A stretch of 64,000 bases of DNA from Candidatus Proruminimicrobium quisquiliarum (GCA_018433245.1 JAHDRN010000001.1:310001-374000); one strand, 5' to 3'. Shown: positions 16,217 through 25,370, counted from the stretch's first letter. The notes: generated by a model from the sequence alone, not told the origin. Translations and numbers: made by a program.

Positions 16217-19200
16217 TGAATTTGATAAATGAAAAAACAGGGATCGCCGGCAGAATAGCCGGAGCTTTTATTAAAACAAGGCTTACGCCTCTTTTGGTTA
16301 TTGCCGCTTTATTATTAGGGGTTATAGCGGTTGTAAATCTTCCCAGAGAGGAAGAACCGCAGATTTCAGTCCCTATGTTTGACATATTTGTTCCGTTTCC
16401 CGGAGCCAGCGCAAAAGAGGTGGAAGACAGGCTTATAACCCTTGGAGAACGCAAACTTTGGGAAATTTCAGACGTTGAATATGTTTATTCAACAGCCGAA
16501 GCAAACGGAGCTATGTTTATAGTTCGTTTTAAAGTCGGCACAAATATGGAAGAAGCGATGACGAGAGTTTTTACGAAAGTTTCTTCAAATAAAGATTTGA
16601 TGCCTGCCGGAGCTATGGAGCCGATTGTAAAGGCAAGATCAATTGACGATGTTCCGATACTTGCTTTGACTTTTTGGAACGAAGACGGCGATATCCGTTC
16701 TCTGCGAAAAGCAGTAGCTTCAATTCAGCAGGATATAACTTCAATTTCAAATATATCCGAAACGCAGATTATAGGCGGACACCGCAGACAGTTTAACGTA
16801 CACGTAATACCGGAACGCATGTCTGAATACAGGCTCGGCATTCTTCAGATAGCAGGAACAATAGCCTCAACAAATACGCGTCTTCCCGCAGGCCACTATA
16901 CTAAAGGAAACAATATTATAAAAGTTGAAACCGATTCTTTTATAAAAAATGCCAAAGATTTGGCAAAAACAGTAGTCGGCGTTTCAAACGGAAGGCCTGT
17001 TTTGCTGGGCGACGTTGCAAAAGTAAGCGATTCTGTTGACGAAAGAGAACAGAATGTTTATATGATTGATTCCGCTTCAGGCTCTTTGTTGAAATCAAAA
17101 CCGGTAAACGCGGTAACGCTGACGGTGGCAAAAAGAAAAGGCGCAAATGCGACGGTTGTTTCAAATGAAATTTTAAAACGTCTTCAGATTATGGTTCATA
17201 ATCCGAATTATAATAAACTGCATTATAAAGTAACGAGAAATTACGGAGAAACGGCAAAGGAAAAATCAAACGAATTGCTTTACCACATGCTTTTAGCGAC
17301 GGTTTCCGTAACGATACTTATAGGACTTCTTCTGGGAGTAAGGGAAGCGCTTGTCGTGTTAGTAGCAATACCGGTAACGCTTGCTCTGACGCTTCTGATT
17401 TATTATCTGTTCGGTTATACCCTTAACAGAATAACTTTGTTTGCTTTGATATTTTCTATCGGTATTCTCGTAGACGATGCGATAGTCGTAGTTGAAAATA
17501 TACACCGCCATTTTATAAAAGATCCGTCAAAATCTGTTTGGAATTCTTCGGTTAAAGCAGTTGACGAAGTCGGAAATCCGACGATACTTGCAACTTTAAC
17601 CGTTATAGCCGCAATTTTGCCTATGGCTTTTGTTGGCGGACTTATGGGGCCGTACATGATGCCGATACCTGTCGGAGCATCGTTTGCAATGATATTTTCG
17701 CTTGCAGTTGCTTTTATAGTAAGCCCGTGGATGTTTTCGCATATTCTTGATTTCTGGAAACCGAAAATAACAGACCATGCAAAAAAATCGTCGTCATGGG
17801 CAATATGCGCTTACAGAGGTTTTATGCAGTCGCTTATGACTAACAAAAAAGCGCGTATTTGGTATTTTTCTGTACTCGGAGCCGTTATCATTGGCGTTGT
17901 TGCTCTTATTCCTTTAAAAGCAGTCCGCATGAAAATGCTCCCGTTTGATAATAAAAGCGAATTTCAGGTAATTATAAATATGCCTGAAGGCTCTTCGCTT
18001 GAAAATACTAAAAATGCGACGCTTGAAATTGCGGATTATCTTAAAACTCTTTCAGAAGTAAAAAATATTCAGTGTTACGTCGGAACGTCAGGCCCTTATA
18101 ATTTTAACGGGCTTGTCCGCCATTATTTTTTAAGAAACCGCAGCGATCAGGCGGATATTCAGGTTAATCTTATTCACGCATCGGAACGTTCAAGGCAGAG
18201 TCATGAAATAGCAAAAGCCGTCAGAAGCCCTATAGAAGTTATAGGCGCTAAATTCGGAGCAAGAATTCACGTTGCGGAAGTTCCGCCGGGACCGCCTGTT
18301 CTTTCAACGCTTGTAATTGAAATTTACGATCAGGACAGCGTCAAACTTGAATATCTTTCTTCGGAAATAATAAAAATGCTTAAAGAAACGGAAGATGTCG
18401 TAGATATTGATTCTTATGTTCCGCGCGTTCAGCCTTTGGAAATACTTCACGTTGACCGTCAGAAAGCTGCTTTGAACGGAATAAGTTCTTTTGATATTGC
18501 CGCAACAATAAGCGCTGCCGTAAACGGAGCAGATATTGCTCTTGCCCACGTTGAGGGTGAACCGGAACCGGTCAATATAAATCTTCGTCTTGCTCCTGAC
18601 AGACGTAATCAGGCGTCGGTTTCTTCAATAAATATGACCGCTCAAAACGGTCAGCTTCTGAGGCTTGGCGCGATGACCCGTGTGGAATCTTCAAAACTTG
18701 ATCTGCCTATATACCATAAAAATATGCAGAAAACCGCGTATGTTATAGCCGAAGTTGCCGGAAAATCAGAAAGTCCCGTCTATGTTATTATGGGGCTTCG
18801 TTCAAAAATAGATAAACTTGCCGAAAAAACAGGAATACCTATTCAGCAGTATTTTACGCGCCAGCCGGATGTGCCGGGACAAACGGCGATAAAATGGGAC
18901 GGAGAATGGCAGGTTACGTATGAAGTTTTCAGGGATATGGGAATTGCTTTTGCAATTGTTATGATTTTAATTTATTTAATACTTGTGGCATGGTTTGAAT
19001 CATTTTTGATACCGCTTATAATAATGATTCCTATTCCTCTTACTCTTGTCGGAATACTTCCTGCGCATGCAATAAGCCGTTCTTTCTTTACGGCAACGTC
19101 AATGATAGGTTTTATAGCCGGAGCCGGAATAGTAGTGCGTAATTCAATCATTCTTGTTGACTTTATACAATTGCGTATGAAAGAGGGAATGTCTTTGAAA

Positions 19201-19422
19201 GAAGCCGCTATTGAGGCGGGGGCGGTTCGTTTCAAACCGATGTTTTTAACGGCGATGGCTGTTGTTGTAGGAGCAGGCGTGATATTGTTTGACCCTATAT
19301 TTCAGGGGCTTGCTCTTTCTCTTATAACGGGAGAAGTAGCGGCTACGCTTCTTTCGCTTACGACAGTTCCTGTTTTGTATTATGTTTTGAAAAGACGCGA
19401 ACACGAAAAAAATAAGATATAA
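16216..19422 (+). CDS. RND efflux pump inner-membrane transporter
   Basis: 1068 residues, standard length, with twelve predicted membrane segments in two halves, each followed by a large periplasmic loop. GILVDDAIVVVENIHRHF in TM4 carries the proton-relay Asp pair. The N-terminus (RLTPLLVIAALLLGVIAVVNLPREEEPQI) places it near AcrB-like pumps of anaerobes rather than CusA. Its substrate cannot be told. Co-transcription with a DUF2892 protein and an ArsR regulator suggests induction by a metal or thiol stress. The periplasmic adaptor normally encoded between TolC and RND is missing. Confidence 0.9.
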   Translation: MNLINEKTGIAGRIAGAFIKTRLTPLLVIAALLLGVIAVVNLPREEEPQISVPMFDIFVPFPGASAKEVEDRLITLGERKLWEISDVEYVYSTAEANGAMFIVRFKVGTNMEEAMTRVFTKVSSNKDLMPAGAMEPIVKARSIDDVPILALTFWNEDGDIRSLRKAVASIQQDITSISNISETQIIGGHRRQFNVHVIPERMSEYRLGILQIAGTIASTNTRLPAGHYTKGNNIIKVETDSFIKNAKDLAKTVVGVSNGRPVLLGDVAKVSDSVDEREQNVYMIDSASGSLLKSKPVNAVTLTVAKRKGANATVVSNEILKRLQIMVHNPNYNKLHYKVTRNYGETAKEKSNELLYHMLLATVSVTILIGLLLGVREALVVLVAIPVTLALTLLIYYLFGYTLNRITLFALIFSIGILVDDAIVVVENIHRHFIKDPSKSVWNSSVKAVDEVGNPTILATLTVIAAILPMAFVGGLMGPYMMPIPVGASFAMIFSLAVAFIVSPWMFSHILDFWKPKITDHAKKSSSWAICAYRGFMQSLMTNKKARIWYFSVLGAVIIGVVALIPLKAVRMKMLPFDNKSEFQVIINMPEGSSLENTKNATLEIADYLKTLSEVKNIQCYVGTSGPYNFNGLVRHYFLRNRSDQADIQVNLIHASERSRQSHEIAKAVRSPIEVIGAKFGARIHVAEVPPGPPVLSTLVIEIYDQDSVKLEYLSSEIIKMLKETEDVVDIDSYVPRVQPLEILHVDRQKAALNGISSFDIAATISAAVNGADIALAHVEGEPEPVNINLRLAPDRRNQASVSSINMTAQNGQLLRLGAMTRVESSKLDLPIYHKNMQKTAYVIAEVAGKSESPVYVIMGLRSKIDKLAEKTGIPIQQYFTRQPDVPGQTAIKWDGEWQVTYEVFRDMGIAFAIVMILIYLILVAWFESFLIPLIIMIPIPLTLVGILPAHAISRSFFTATSMIGFIAGAGIVVRNSIILVDFIQLRMKEGMSLKEAAIEAGAVRFKPMFLTAMAVVVGAGVILFDPIFQGLALSLITGEVAATLLSLTTVPVLYYVLKRREHEKNKI

Positions 19423-19438
19423 TAAAAAGGAGAAGAAA

Positions 19439-19654
19439 ATGAATCAGGAAGAAGCTTTAAGAATGACGGCCGGCATTGCAGTTTTGACGGGTCTTGCTCT
19501 CGGATATTTTGTAAGCGGCTGGTGGTATTTGTTTGTTGCTTTTGTAGGACTAAATCTTTTACAGTCGGCATTTACTCATTGGTGTCCCGCCATGTATATT
19601 TTTGATAAATTGGGAATACACGGCTGCTGCTGTAATAAAAATAAGGGGGAATAA
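19439..19654 (+). CDS. Small DUF2892 (YgaP-like) membrane protein
   Basis: 71 residues with a hairpin of two hydrophobic helices (AGIAVLTGLALGYFVSGWWY, then LFVAFVGLNLLQSAFT) followed by WCP and a C-terminal CCC cluster. DUF2892 proteins often end RND or sulfur-handling operons, sometimes fused to rhodanese. The cysteine-rich tail could bind metal or sulfur. AAGGAGAAG precedes the ATG, and the ArsR gene starts 3 bases after the stop. Confidence 0.85.
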   Translation: MNQEEALRMTAGIAVLTGLALGYFVSGWWYLFVAFVGLNLLQSAFTHWCPAMYIFDKLGIHGCCCNKNKGE

Positions 19655-19657
19655 CCC

Positions 19658-19927
19658 ATGACTTTTGATGCGGAAAAAGACAGTGAACTTTTAAAAGCGC
19701 TCGGTAATCCTATACGTCTGAAAATAGTTGCCGGTCTTATGGAACACGATGGCTGCAACGTTTCCAAAATGGTTGATAAACTGGGAATATCCCAATCTAA
19801 CGTGTCGCAGCATCTTTCTATTTTGAGAAGGGGCGGCGTTTTGAAGGCGACCAGGAAAGGGACGATGACGTGTTTTAGTATTGTGGATAAACGAGTTATT
19901 GACATTATTAAAGCTCTTAAGAAATAA
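19658..19927 (+). CDS. ArsR-family transcriptional repressor
   Basis: 89 residues forming one winged helix: LGNPIRLKIVAGLMEHDGCNV, recognition helix SQSNVSQHLSILRRGG, wing ATRKGTMTCFSIV. The canonical ArsR ELCVCDL metal site is replaced by EHDGCNVSK with a single Cys, and a second Cys sits in the wing (MTCF), so the inducer is uncertain. As last gene of the operon it probably represses the promoter at 14772-14800. Confidence 0.9.
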   Translation: MTFDAEKDSELLKALGNPIRLKIVAGLMEHDGCNVSKMVDKLGISQSNVSQHLSILRRGGVLKATRKGTMTCFSIVDKRVIDIIKALKK

Positions 19928-19946
19928 ATTATAGCGGGATTATAAC

Positions 19947-20054
19947 GAATTTAATATTTGGGCTACACTTTCGTATTTTGCTCCTTTATGTACCGTTTAC
20001 ACTTGCGTACACAGCAGTCGCAAAATACTTCAGTTCGCCACAAATCTTAAATTC
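19947..20054. repeat. Dispersed intergenic hairpin repeat, copy C (diverged)
   Basis: Outer arms GAATTTAATATTTG (19947-19960) and CAAATCTTAAATTC (20041-20054) pair with one mismatch, and inner arms GTATTTTG (19973-19980) and CAAAATAC (20021-20028) pair perfectly. The linker after the right inner arm, TTCAGTTCGCCA, matches the TTCACTTCGC linker of copies A and B although the arm sequences differ. The pairing is conserved more than the bases. Confidence 0.65.
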
Positions 20055-20210
20055 TAACGACACGGCAACAGCTTAAGGCCACTAAAACTTACGAAAACTT
20101 AAAGTCTTAACGGCAACGGCTTAAAGACAACAGCTTAATGGAACGACAAAAACGACAGTAAACGAAACGGCGACGGTAAACGACACAGCAATGGCAACGG
20201 CGAGGGAAAA
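20055..20210. repeat. Low-complexity ACGGCAACGGC-type repeats
   Basis: The strand reads as a drifting run of short units such as AACGACACGGCAACAGCTTA, ACGGCAACGGCTTA, GACAACAGCTTAATGG, AACGACA and ACGGCGACGG. It follows hairpin copy C directly and continues to the ribosome-binding site of the next gene. A shorter start of the same sequence (TTAACGGCACGGCAATG) follows copy B at 10664. No gene is seen here. Confidence 0.6.
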
Positions 20211-20214
20211 TAAG

Positions 20215-20805
20215 ATGAAAAAGCATGAACATTCAGGCAATCTCCGTAAAACTCTTGAAAATCCTAAAGAAGTGCTTAGTAAAGCGGGATTTGAAAAAGG
20301 AGATTTTACTCTTCTTGATATAGGAACAGGTTCAGGATATCTTTCATTGACGGCTGCTGAAATTATGGGAAATACGTCAACAGTTTATGCAATTGACAGT
20401 CATGAAGAGACAATTGAAATTTTAGACAGTTATTTATCTGAGAAAGAAATTAAAAATATTTTTGCCATAAAAGCCGATGCTGTAAACGAAATTCCAATTA
20501 AAAGAGATTCTGTTGATATATGTCTTATGTCTAATGTTGTACACGGATTTGCTGCAAATAAAGAAACAGAAAAAGTTTTGCAGAATTTAAATGCAGTTCT
20601 TAAAGACGACGGCAAACTTATAGTTATTGATTTTAATAAAAAAGATACATCTTTCGGTCCGCCTTCGGAAATAAGAATTGATCCCGACCAGCTTGAAGAT
20701 ATTTTGGAACCTTACGGATATTCACTTGTAAGTAATTTTGATATCGGGGTGAATCAGTATTGCGCTGTTTTTCGTAAAAGAAGTTTACAGTGTAAATGGT
20801 GCTAA
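20215..20805 (+). CDS. Class I SAM-dependent methyltransferase
   Basis: 196 residues from the ATG at 20215, chosen because GAGGG lies 8 bases upstream; eight earlier in-frame codons lie in low-complexity repeat sequence. LLDIGTGSGYLSL (SAM motif I), VYAIDSHEE (motif II) and LMSNVVHGF (motif IV) give a complete Rossmann methyltransferase of the UbiE-like type. The substrate is unknown. The N-terminal HEHSGNLRKTLENP resembles stand-alone methyltransferases near metal or arsenic genes, but that is weak evidence. Confidence 0.8.
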   Translation: MKKHEHSGNLRKTLENPKEVLSKAGFEKGDFTLLDIGTGSGYLSLTAAEIMGNTSTVYAIDSHEETIEILDSYLSEKEIKNIFAIKADAVNEIPIKRDSVDICLMSNVVHGFAANKETEKVLQNLNAVLKDDGKLIVIDFNKKDTSFGPPSEIRIDPDQLEDILEPYGYSLVSNFDIGVNQYCAVFRKRSLQCKWC

Positions 20806-20836
20806 CTTTCTTATAACAACAACTACAAAACAAAAG

Positions 20837-21016
20837 TTATTTATTCTGTATAGCGCCCATCGGGCAGAATTTGATGCACTTTTCGCATTTAATACATTTA
20901 TCTTGGTCTATTTGAGGAAGTTCATAGTTATTCTGGGATATTGCTTTTACCGGGCAAACTTTTATTGCCGGACATCTGTGGTTTTGAGGACATAAATTCT
21001 TATCTACGATTATCAT
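20837..21016 (-). CDS. Short ferredoxin-like 4Fe-4S protein (59 aa)
   Basis: The ATG at 21016 has GAGGAG at a good distance, and the frame encodes 59 residues. The second half carries a canonical cluster motif, CIKCEKCIKFCP (41-52). The first half has C9-x5-C15-x5-C21-P (CPQNHRCPAIKVCP), a non-CxxC arrangement seen in small ferredoxin-like proteins of anaerobes. It is probably a small electron carrier in the cytoplasm. It lies convergent to the methyltransferase gene and divergent from the antiporter. Confidence 0.85.
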   Translation of the reverse strand: MIIVDKNLCPQNHRCPAIKVCPVKAISQNNYELPQIDQDKCIKCEKCIKFCPMGAIQNK

Positions 21017-21085
21017 AGTTTTGTCTCCTCTCAGTTTTAAATAATTTGTCTAGGTTCCGACAGCAAAATTTTATATAATTTTTAA

Positions 21086-22288
21086 ATGAATTACTATTTG
21101 ATTATCATATGTTTGGCTCTTTTTGTAATATTGTCTTACGTGTATACAATTATTGCCGCACGTCATAAAATACCTTCTGTTTTACTTTTAATTCTTACCG
21201 GCATAATTACAAAGGCGTCTCTTGAGTTTTTGGGGATTTCATTCACTCCTTCACAGATGTATCTTAATCTTTTCGGCACTATAGGTCTTATTCTTATAGT
21301 TCTTGAAGGAAGCGTTGATTTGTCTTTGGACAGAGAAAGTTTACCTATTATAGTGCGCTCTTTTTTAGTTGCGACAGTACTTTTGCTGTTTTCAAGTTTT
21401 TCAATTACTTTTCTAATTTCATATTTTCTTAAAGTAAGTTTTATAAATGCGTTTCTGTATTCTATTCCATTATCCATTATAAGCAGCGCGATAGTTATTC
21501 CCGGAGTGGAAGGACTTGATAAAAACAAGAAAGACTTTATGGTTTGCGAGTCTATTTTTTCAGATATTATCGGGATTATACTTTTTAACATCGCCGTTAT
21601 GAGCGCAGGCAATAGTTCGGGTTTGGCGGGACATATTGTATTGAGCAGTATTTTTACCGTAATAATTTCATTCTTAATATCATTTTTGCTTGTATATGCG
21701 TTGGTTAAAATAAAATCAGGCGTTAAATTGTTTCCGATAATAGCTGTTTTAATTCTCGTTTATTCTGTCGGAAAAATTATGCATCTTTCAACTCTGATTA
21801 TCATATTTGTTTTCGGTTTAACTCTTAGAAATATATTCAATTTTATGAAAGATGAATGGCAACAGAAAATCAACATTTCGTACGAAGATTACGGTCAAGT
21901 ATTCAGCGAGTTCAAACTTTTAGTACGAGAATCTTCGTTTGTCATAAGAACTTTTTTCTTTATTATTTTCGGATATACGCTTATGATTGAAAATCTTTTG
22001 AATACAACGGTGTTGTTTATAGGAACGGCGATTCTATTTATCACTTATGCTTTGCGGTATTTTAACTTAAGATTTATTTCCCGCCAAAATTTAATGCCGG
22101 AACTGCTTATTGCTCCGCGCGGGCTTATTACTATTCTTCTTTATTACAGCATACCCGAATCAAATAAAATAGGTTATTACGGAGAGGGAATAATAGTTTT
22201 TGCGGTTATAACTACAGGCCTTTTAATGATGTTCGGGCTTATTGTAAATAAAGACAAAAAAATTGAAATTATTGAAACAACGTATTAA
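21086..22288 (+). CDS. Cation:proton antiporter (CPA family)
   Basis: 400 residues, almost entirely hydrophobic, with about twelve membrane segments. VCESIFSDIIGIILFNIAV is the position of the ion-binding Asp in CPA antiporters. LLILTGIITK and ILIVLEGSVDLSLD match the N-terminal family pattern, and APRGLITILLYYSIP matches the C-terminal helices. There is no cytosolic TrkA domain, so it is not a full KefB. It likely exchanges Na+ or K+ for protons. TATAAT sits at 21074-21079, only 7 bases before the ATG, so the mRNA may be leaderless. Confidence 0.85.
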   Translation: MNYYLIIICLALFVILSYVYTIIAARHKIPSVLLLILTGIITKASLEFLGISFTPSQMYLNLFGTIGLILIVLEGSVDLSLDRESLPIIVRSFLVATVLLLFSSFSITFLISYFLKVSFINAFLYSIPLSIISSAIVIPGVEGLDKNKKDFMVCESIFSDIIGIILFNIAVMSAGNSSGLAGHIVLSSIFTVIISFLISFLLVYALVKIKSGVKLFPIIAVLILVYSVGKIMHLSTLIIIFVFGLTLRNIFNFMKDEWQQKINISYEDYGQVFSEFKLLVRESSFVIRTFFFIIFGYTLMIENLLNTTVLFIGTAILFITYALRYFNLRFISRQNLMPELLIAPRGLITILLYYSIPESNKIGYYGEGIIVFAVITTGLLMMFGLIVNKDKKIEIIETTY

Positions 22289-22409
22289 ACAATGCAGTAT
22301 TTTTTTCGGAATGGTTGTCGTAAAATCAAAAAAAGTATATAATCTTGCGATAGAAAAAATCCTTCAATTAAGAAGTTTTGTCTATAAGGAAAAAATCCTA
22401 AAAAATATT

Positions 22410-23585
22410 ATGAAAAAACGAAATTCAGCCTCTTTTATTTTTATTATGCTTGGCATGCTGACGGCTTTCGGTCCTTTTGTTACGGATATGTATTTGCCGA
22501 GTCTTCCGTCTATGACCGGTTATTTTAAAACAAGCGTTTCAATGGTTCAGCTGGGGCTTACGTTTTCAATGTTCGGAATGGCTTTCGGTCAATTGCTTTT
22601 CGGTCCTTTAAGTGATAAATACGGCAGACGAAAACCGTTGTTAATTGCAATGATTCTTTTTCTAATTTCAACTTTTGCATGTGTTTTTGCTCCGAATATA
22701 GAAATTTTTGTTGTTTTAAGGCTTATTCAGGGTATCGGCGCGGCCGGAGGAATAGTAATAGCCCGTTCCGTTGCGGCAGATAAATTTAAAGGCAGAAATC
22801 TTACGAAAGCTTTTGCGGTAGTAGGCGCGATAAACGGAATGGCTCCGGTTGTTGCTCCGATTACCGGCGGTTTGCTTGTGGAAATTACAGGATGGAAAGG
22901 AATATTTGCAATATTGTTTGTTTGGGGAATAATACTTACGTCAGTTACGTCAAAATTTAAAGAATCACTGTCACAAACCAGGAGATCAAAAGAAAAACTT
23001 TCAAAAACGATTAAAATGTTTAAGAATGTTTTAAAAAATAAAGAATTTGTTTTTTATACTCTGCAGATATTTTTTACGATGGCTATTTTGTTTTCTTATA
23101 TATCGGCTTCGCCTTTTATTATACAGGAACATTATAAATTCAGTCCTGTCGCGTTCAGTTTGTTTTTTGCCGCAAATGCTGCGGCCATCGGAACAGGAGC
23201 AGCTATATCATCAAGATTTAAAAATTATGAAAAGAGTTTAAAAACAGGCAGTACTGGAATGATAATATGCAGTATTTTGCTTTTATGTATTCTGGCAATT
23301 AACGGCTCAATAGTTTTTTTTGAAGGATTATTATTTATTTTATGTTTCATGATGGGGCTTACATTTCCGGTTACTATTTCATTTGCACTTAACAGCGCAA
23401 AAAAACAATCGGGAACCGCTTCTGCAATAATCGGAGCGTCAGGATTTCTGGCAGGAAGCATTGTTTCGCCTATAGTAGGGCTTGGAAATATTTTGATTTC
23501 TACCGGTATTGCATTTACTGTAAGTTCAATTTCAGCGGCGGTGTTTGCGTTTTTAGTTTTAAAGTACAGAAACTTAAAAATATAA
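22410..23585 (+). CDS. Bcr/CflA-type MFS drug-resistance transporter
   Basis: 391 residues from the ATG at 22410, where the family N-terminus begins (FGPFVTDMYLPSLPSM). Codons upstream to 22263 are open but overlap the antiporter gene and do not resemble the family. LSDKYGRRKPLL is MFS motif A and RLIQGIGAAGGIVIARSVAAD is motif B/C of the Bcr group. Twelve membrane segments are expected. The substrate is unknown. There is no good Shine-Dalgarno sequence. Confidence 0.87.
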   Translation: MKKRNSASFIFIMLGMLTAFGPFVTDMYLPSLPSMTGYFKTSVSMVQLGLTFSMFGMAFGQLLFGPLSDKYGRRKPLLIAMILFLISTFACVFAPNIEIFVVLRLIQGIGAAGGIVIARSVAADKFKGRNLTKAFAVVGAINGMAPVVAPITGGLLVEITGWKGIFAILFVWGIILTSVTSKFKESLSQTRRSKEKLSKTIKMFKNVLKNKEFVFYTLQIFFTMAILFSYISASPFIIQEHYKFSPVAFSLFFAANAAAIGTGAAISSRFKNYEKSLKTGSTGMIICSILLLCILAINGSIVFFEGLLFILCFMMGLTFPVTISFALNSAKKQSGTASAIIGASGFLAGSIVSPIVGLGNILISTGIAFTVSSISAAVFAFLVLKYRNLKI

Positions 23586-23590
23586 AGATA

Positions 23591-24673
23591 TTATTGATTG
23601 TTTATATGATTGTATAATAAAGTCGCTATCTTTTCTTGTGCTTTTGCGCTAGGGTGTTGTCCATCAAAGGCTTTATAATTATTAAAATATTCAGGTAGCA
23701 ATAAAAAATCTGATTCGCATTTTTTGATATTTCCAGGGAAAATAACGACTGTTAACTTTGAATGATATTTTTCTTTAATAATTTTTTTCATTTCCTTTAT
23801 GGTATATAACAAATAATGTTTGTAAAAGTTTTTATTTTTGTTATTAATTAAAATTTCAAATGAATTTCTAAATATATAACTTTTCGCAAAAAATAATCTT
23901 ACTTTTATAAAAGGGGAAAATGGAATATTCCAATTTCCGTTTTTATATATCCAAATATCATTAGCGTATGTGGCAAATAATCTGAAGTTTCTTTCTACAT
24001 GGTCATCAATAAGAATGTAAAAAAAATGTTTAACTATAGTATCAGGAATAGTTTTTTCTATTATATTTGAATTTAAAATATTTAAAGCGGTATTAGACCC
24101 TCTGGAACAAACTCCACAATTTAATATGTTTTTTTGAAAATTCATTAATTTAGAAAAATAATATGGTAGAGTTTCATTGTGATTTAGCGCATCACCGTAA
24201 GTATAAGAGCATCCCAGAAAAACATAACTTTCTTTTGAGTTTTTATTTCCTTTGGTATATCTGAATCCATTTTTATAAAATTTGTCATTAAAATCAAAAT
24301 TAATATTTGTATGTGGTATAAACAGCGTTGTTTTTTCTTCATCTGAAGTAAGAAGATTTGTAGTGCTATCGTTGACTATATTTTTACTGTATTCCAAAGT
24401 ATCTAATGCACATTTTCCATTTTTATTTATGCAATATAAAAAATATTCGGATACAAAAAGTGCAAAAAATATTGAAAATAACATAGTAGTTATTATTCTT
24501 AATATTTTATGTCGTATAAGTACTGTACAAACTAGAAATACGACACTGCAAAATAAAAAAATATATACGAATTCGCAGTTAAAAATAAAGTGAGGGATGA
24601 ATTTAAAAAAATTTGTCATAAAGTTTAGATTTAGATTATGATAACAAATATTTATGCAAAATGTTAAATACAT
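23591..24673 (-). CDS. Membrane-anchored SGNH/GDSL-like hydrolase
   Basis: Up to 360 residues; the ATG at 24619 (residue 19) is an alternative start. Two hydrophobic segments occupy residues 30-85. The outer part has the SGNH block I as VFLGCSYTYGDAL, a GVCSRGSNTA Gly/Asn block and a terminal DGQHPSAKAQEKIA with the catalytic Asp-x-x-His. Such proteins deacylate or acylate surface glycans or lipids. The base composition is more AT-rich than the neighbours, which may reflect transfer. No related genes lie alongside. It overlaps nothing and ends convergent to the MFS gene. Confidence 0.7.
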   Translation of the reverse strand: MYLTFCINICYHNLNLNFMTNFFKFIPHFIFNCEFVYIFLFCSVVFLVCTVLIRHKILRIITTMLFSIFFALFVSEYFLYCINKNGKCALDTLEYSKNIVNDSTTNLLTSDEEKTTLFIPHTNINFDFNDKFYKNGFRYTKGNKNSKESYVFLGCSYTYGDALNHNETLPYYFSKLMNFQKNILNCGVCSRGSNTALNILNSNIIEKTIPDTIVKHFFYILIDDHVERNFRLFATYANDIWIYKNGNWNIPFSPFIKVRLFFAKSYIFRNSFEILINNKNKNFYKHYLLYTIKEMKKIIKEKYHSKLTVVIFPGNIKKCESDFLLLPEYFNNYKAFDGQHPSAKAQEKIATLLYNHINNQ

Positions 24674-24789
24674 AATTCAATACTATATTTTAATTGATAA
24701 TTTCGGGATTGACATTTGAATTCAAAAGATGCAAAATACTTCCCAATGGATGTTAGAAGTACAAAATTATGAACTAAGGAGAAGTGAAA

Positions 24790-25311
24790 ATGAAAAAGAA
24801 CCTAGTTTTAGCTTTGTTGGCAGTGGCGGTTTGTTCATTGGCTGTTTATGCGGAAGATGTAAATGTCGCAACGGAAGCACAAAATGCGGCAACAACTATT
24901 GAAAAAAAAGTTGATAATGCCAGTGTTACTGCAGAAAGCGTAAGAAGCAAAGGCAAGGAAAAATCAAAGGCAGAAATAAACAAGGCAAAAGCTGAAGCAA
25001 AGAAAGCTGAAGCTAAAGCAAAAGCTGAAGCAAAGGCTGAAGCAAAGAAAGCTGAAGCTAAAGCAAAGGCTGAAGCAAAGAAAACCGAAGCTAAAGCAAA
25101 AGCTGAAGCAAATAAAGCAAAAGCTGAAGCTAAAAAAGCACAGGGCAAAATGAAAGAAAAGGCTGATAAAATAGAAAAAAATGTTGCTGTTTCGACAGAG
25201 ACTGTAGCTGTTGCGCCTACAACTGTTGCAGAGACAATAGCTCCGGCTGTGTCATCAACAACGGCAGTAGATGTAGTTCTTTCTTCAACATCTGCAATAG
25301 TAACAAAATAA
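24790..25311 (+). CDS. Secreted Lys/Ala/Glu-repeat protein
   Basis: 173 residues from the ATG at 24790, since AAGGAG at 24776-24781 is 8 bases away; a GTG at 24784 is too close. The signal peptide ends at AVYAED. Residues ~60-125 are near-perfect KAEAKKAEAKAKAEAK repeats, predicted as one long charged helix, and the tail is rich in Val, Thr, Ser and Ala. Composition resembles TolA-like stalks or surface helices, but no TolA domain is visible. Function is unknown. The repeats could vary in number between strains by slippage. Confidence 0.72.
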   Translation: MKKNLVLALLAVAVCSLAVYAEDVNVATEAQNAATTIEKKVDNASVTAESVRSKGKEKSKAEINKAKAEAKKAEAKAKAEAKAEAKKAEAKAKAEAKKTEAKAKAEANKAKAEAKKAQGKMKEKADKIEKNVAVSTETVAVAPTTVAETIAPAVSSTTAVDVVLSSTSAIVTK

Positions 25312-25325
25312 TAAAGACTTAAATA

Positions 25326-25370
25326 AAAAACTCTGTCTTATGCAGAATTAATTAAGACAGAGTTTTTTTT
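25326..25370 (+). terminator. Rho-independent terminator
   Basis: Stem AAACTCTGTCTTA / TAAGACAGAGTTT with a 12-base loop, followed by eight T. It sits between the convergent genes ending at 25311 and 25379, and the A-run on the left lets it work on both strands. Confidence 0.88.

Noticed and set aside
24846-25148. Minus-strand frame of 100 codons rich in Ala, Phe and Ser
   Set aside because: It is the mirror of the Lys-Ala-Glu repeat codons and has no ribosome-binding site.
24960-25150. Short direct repeats resembling a repeat array (CRISPR-like)
   Set aside because: Units are codons for Lys-Ala-Glu within an intact secreted-protein frame, with no unique spacers.
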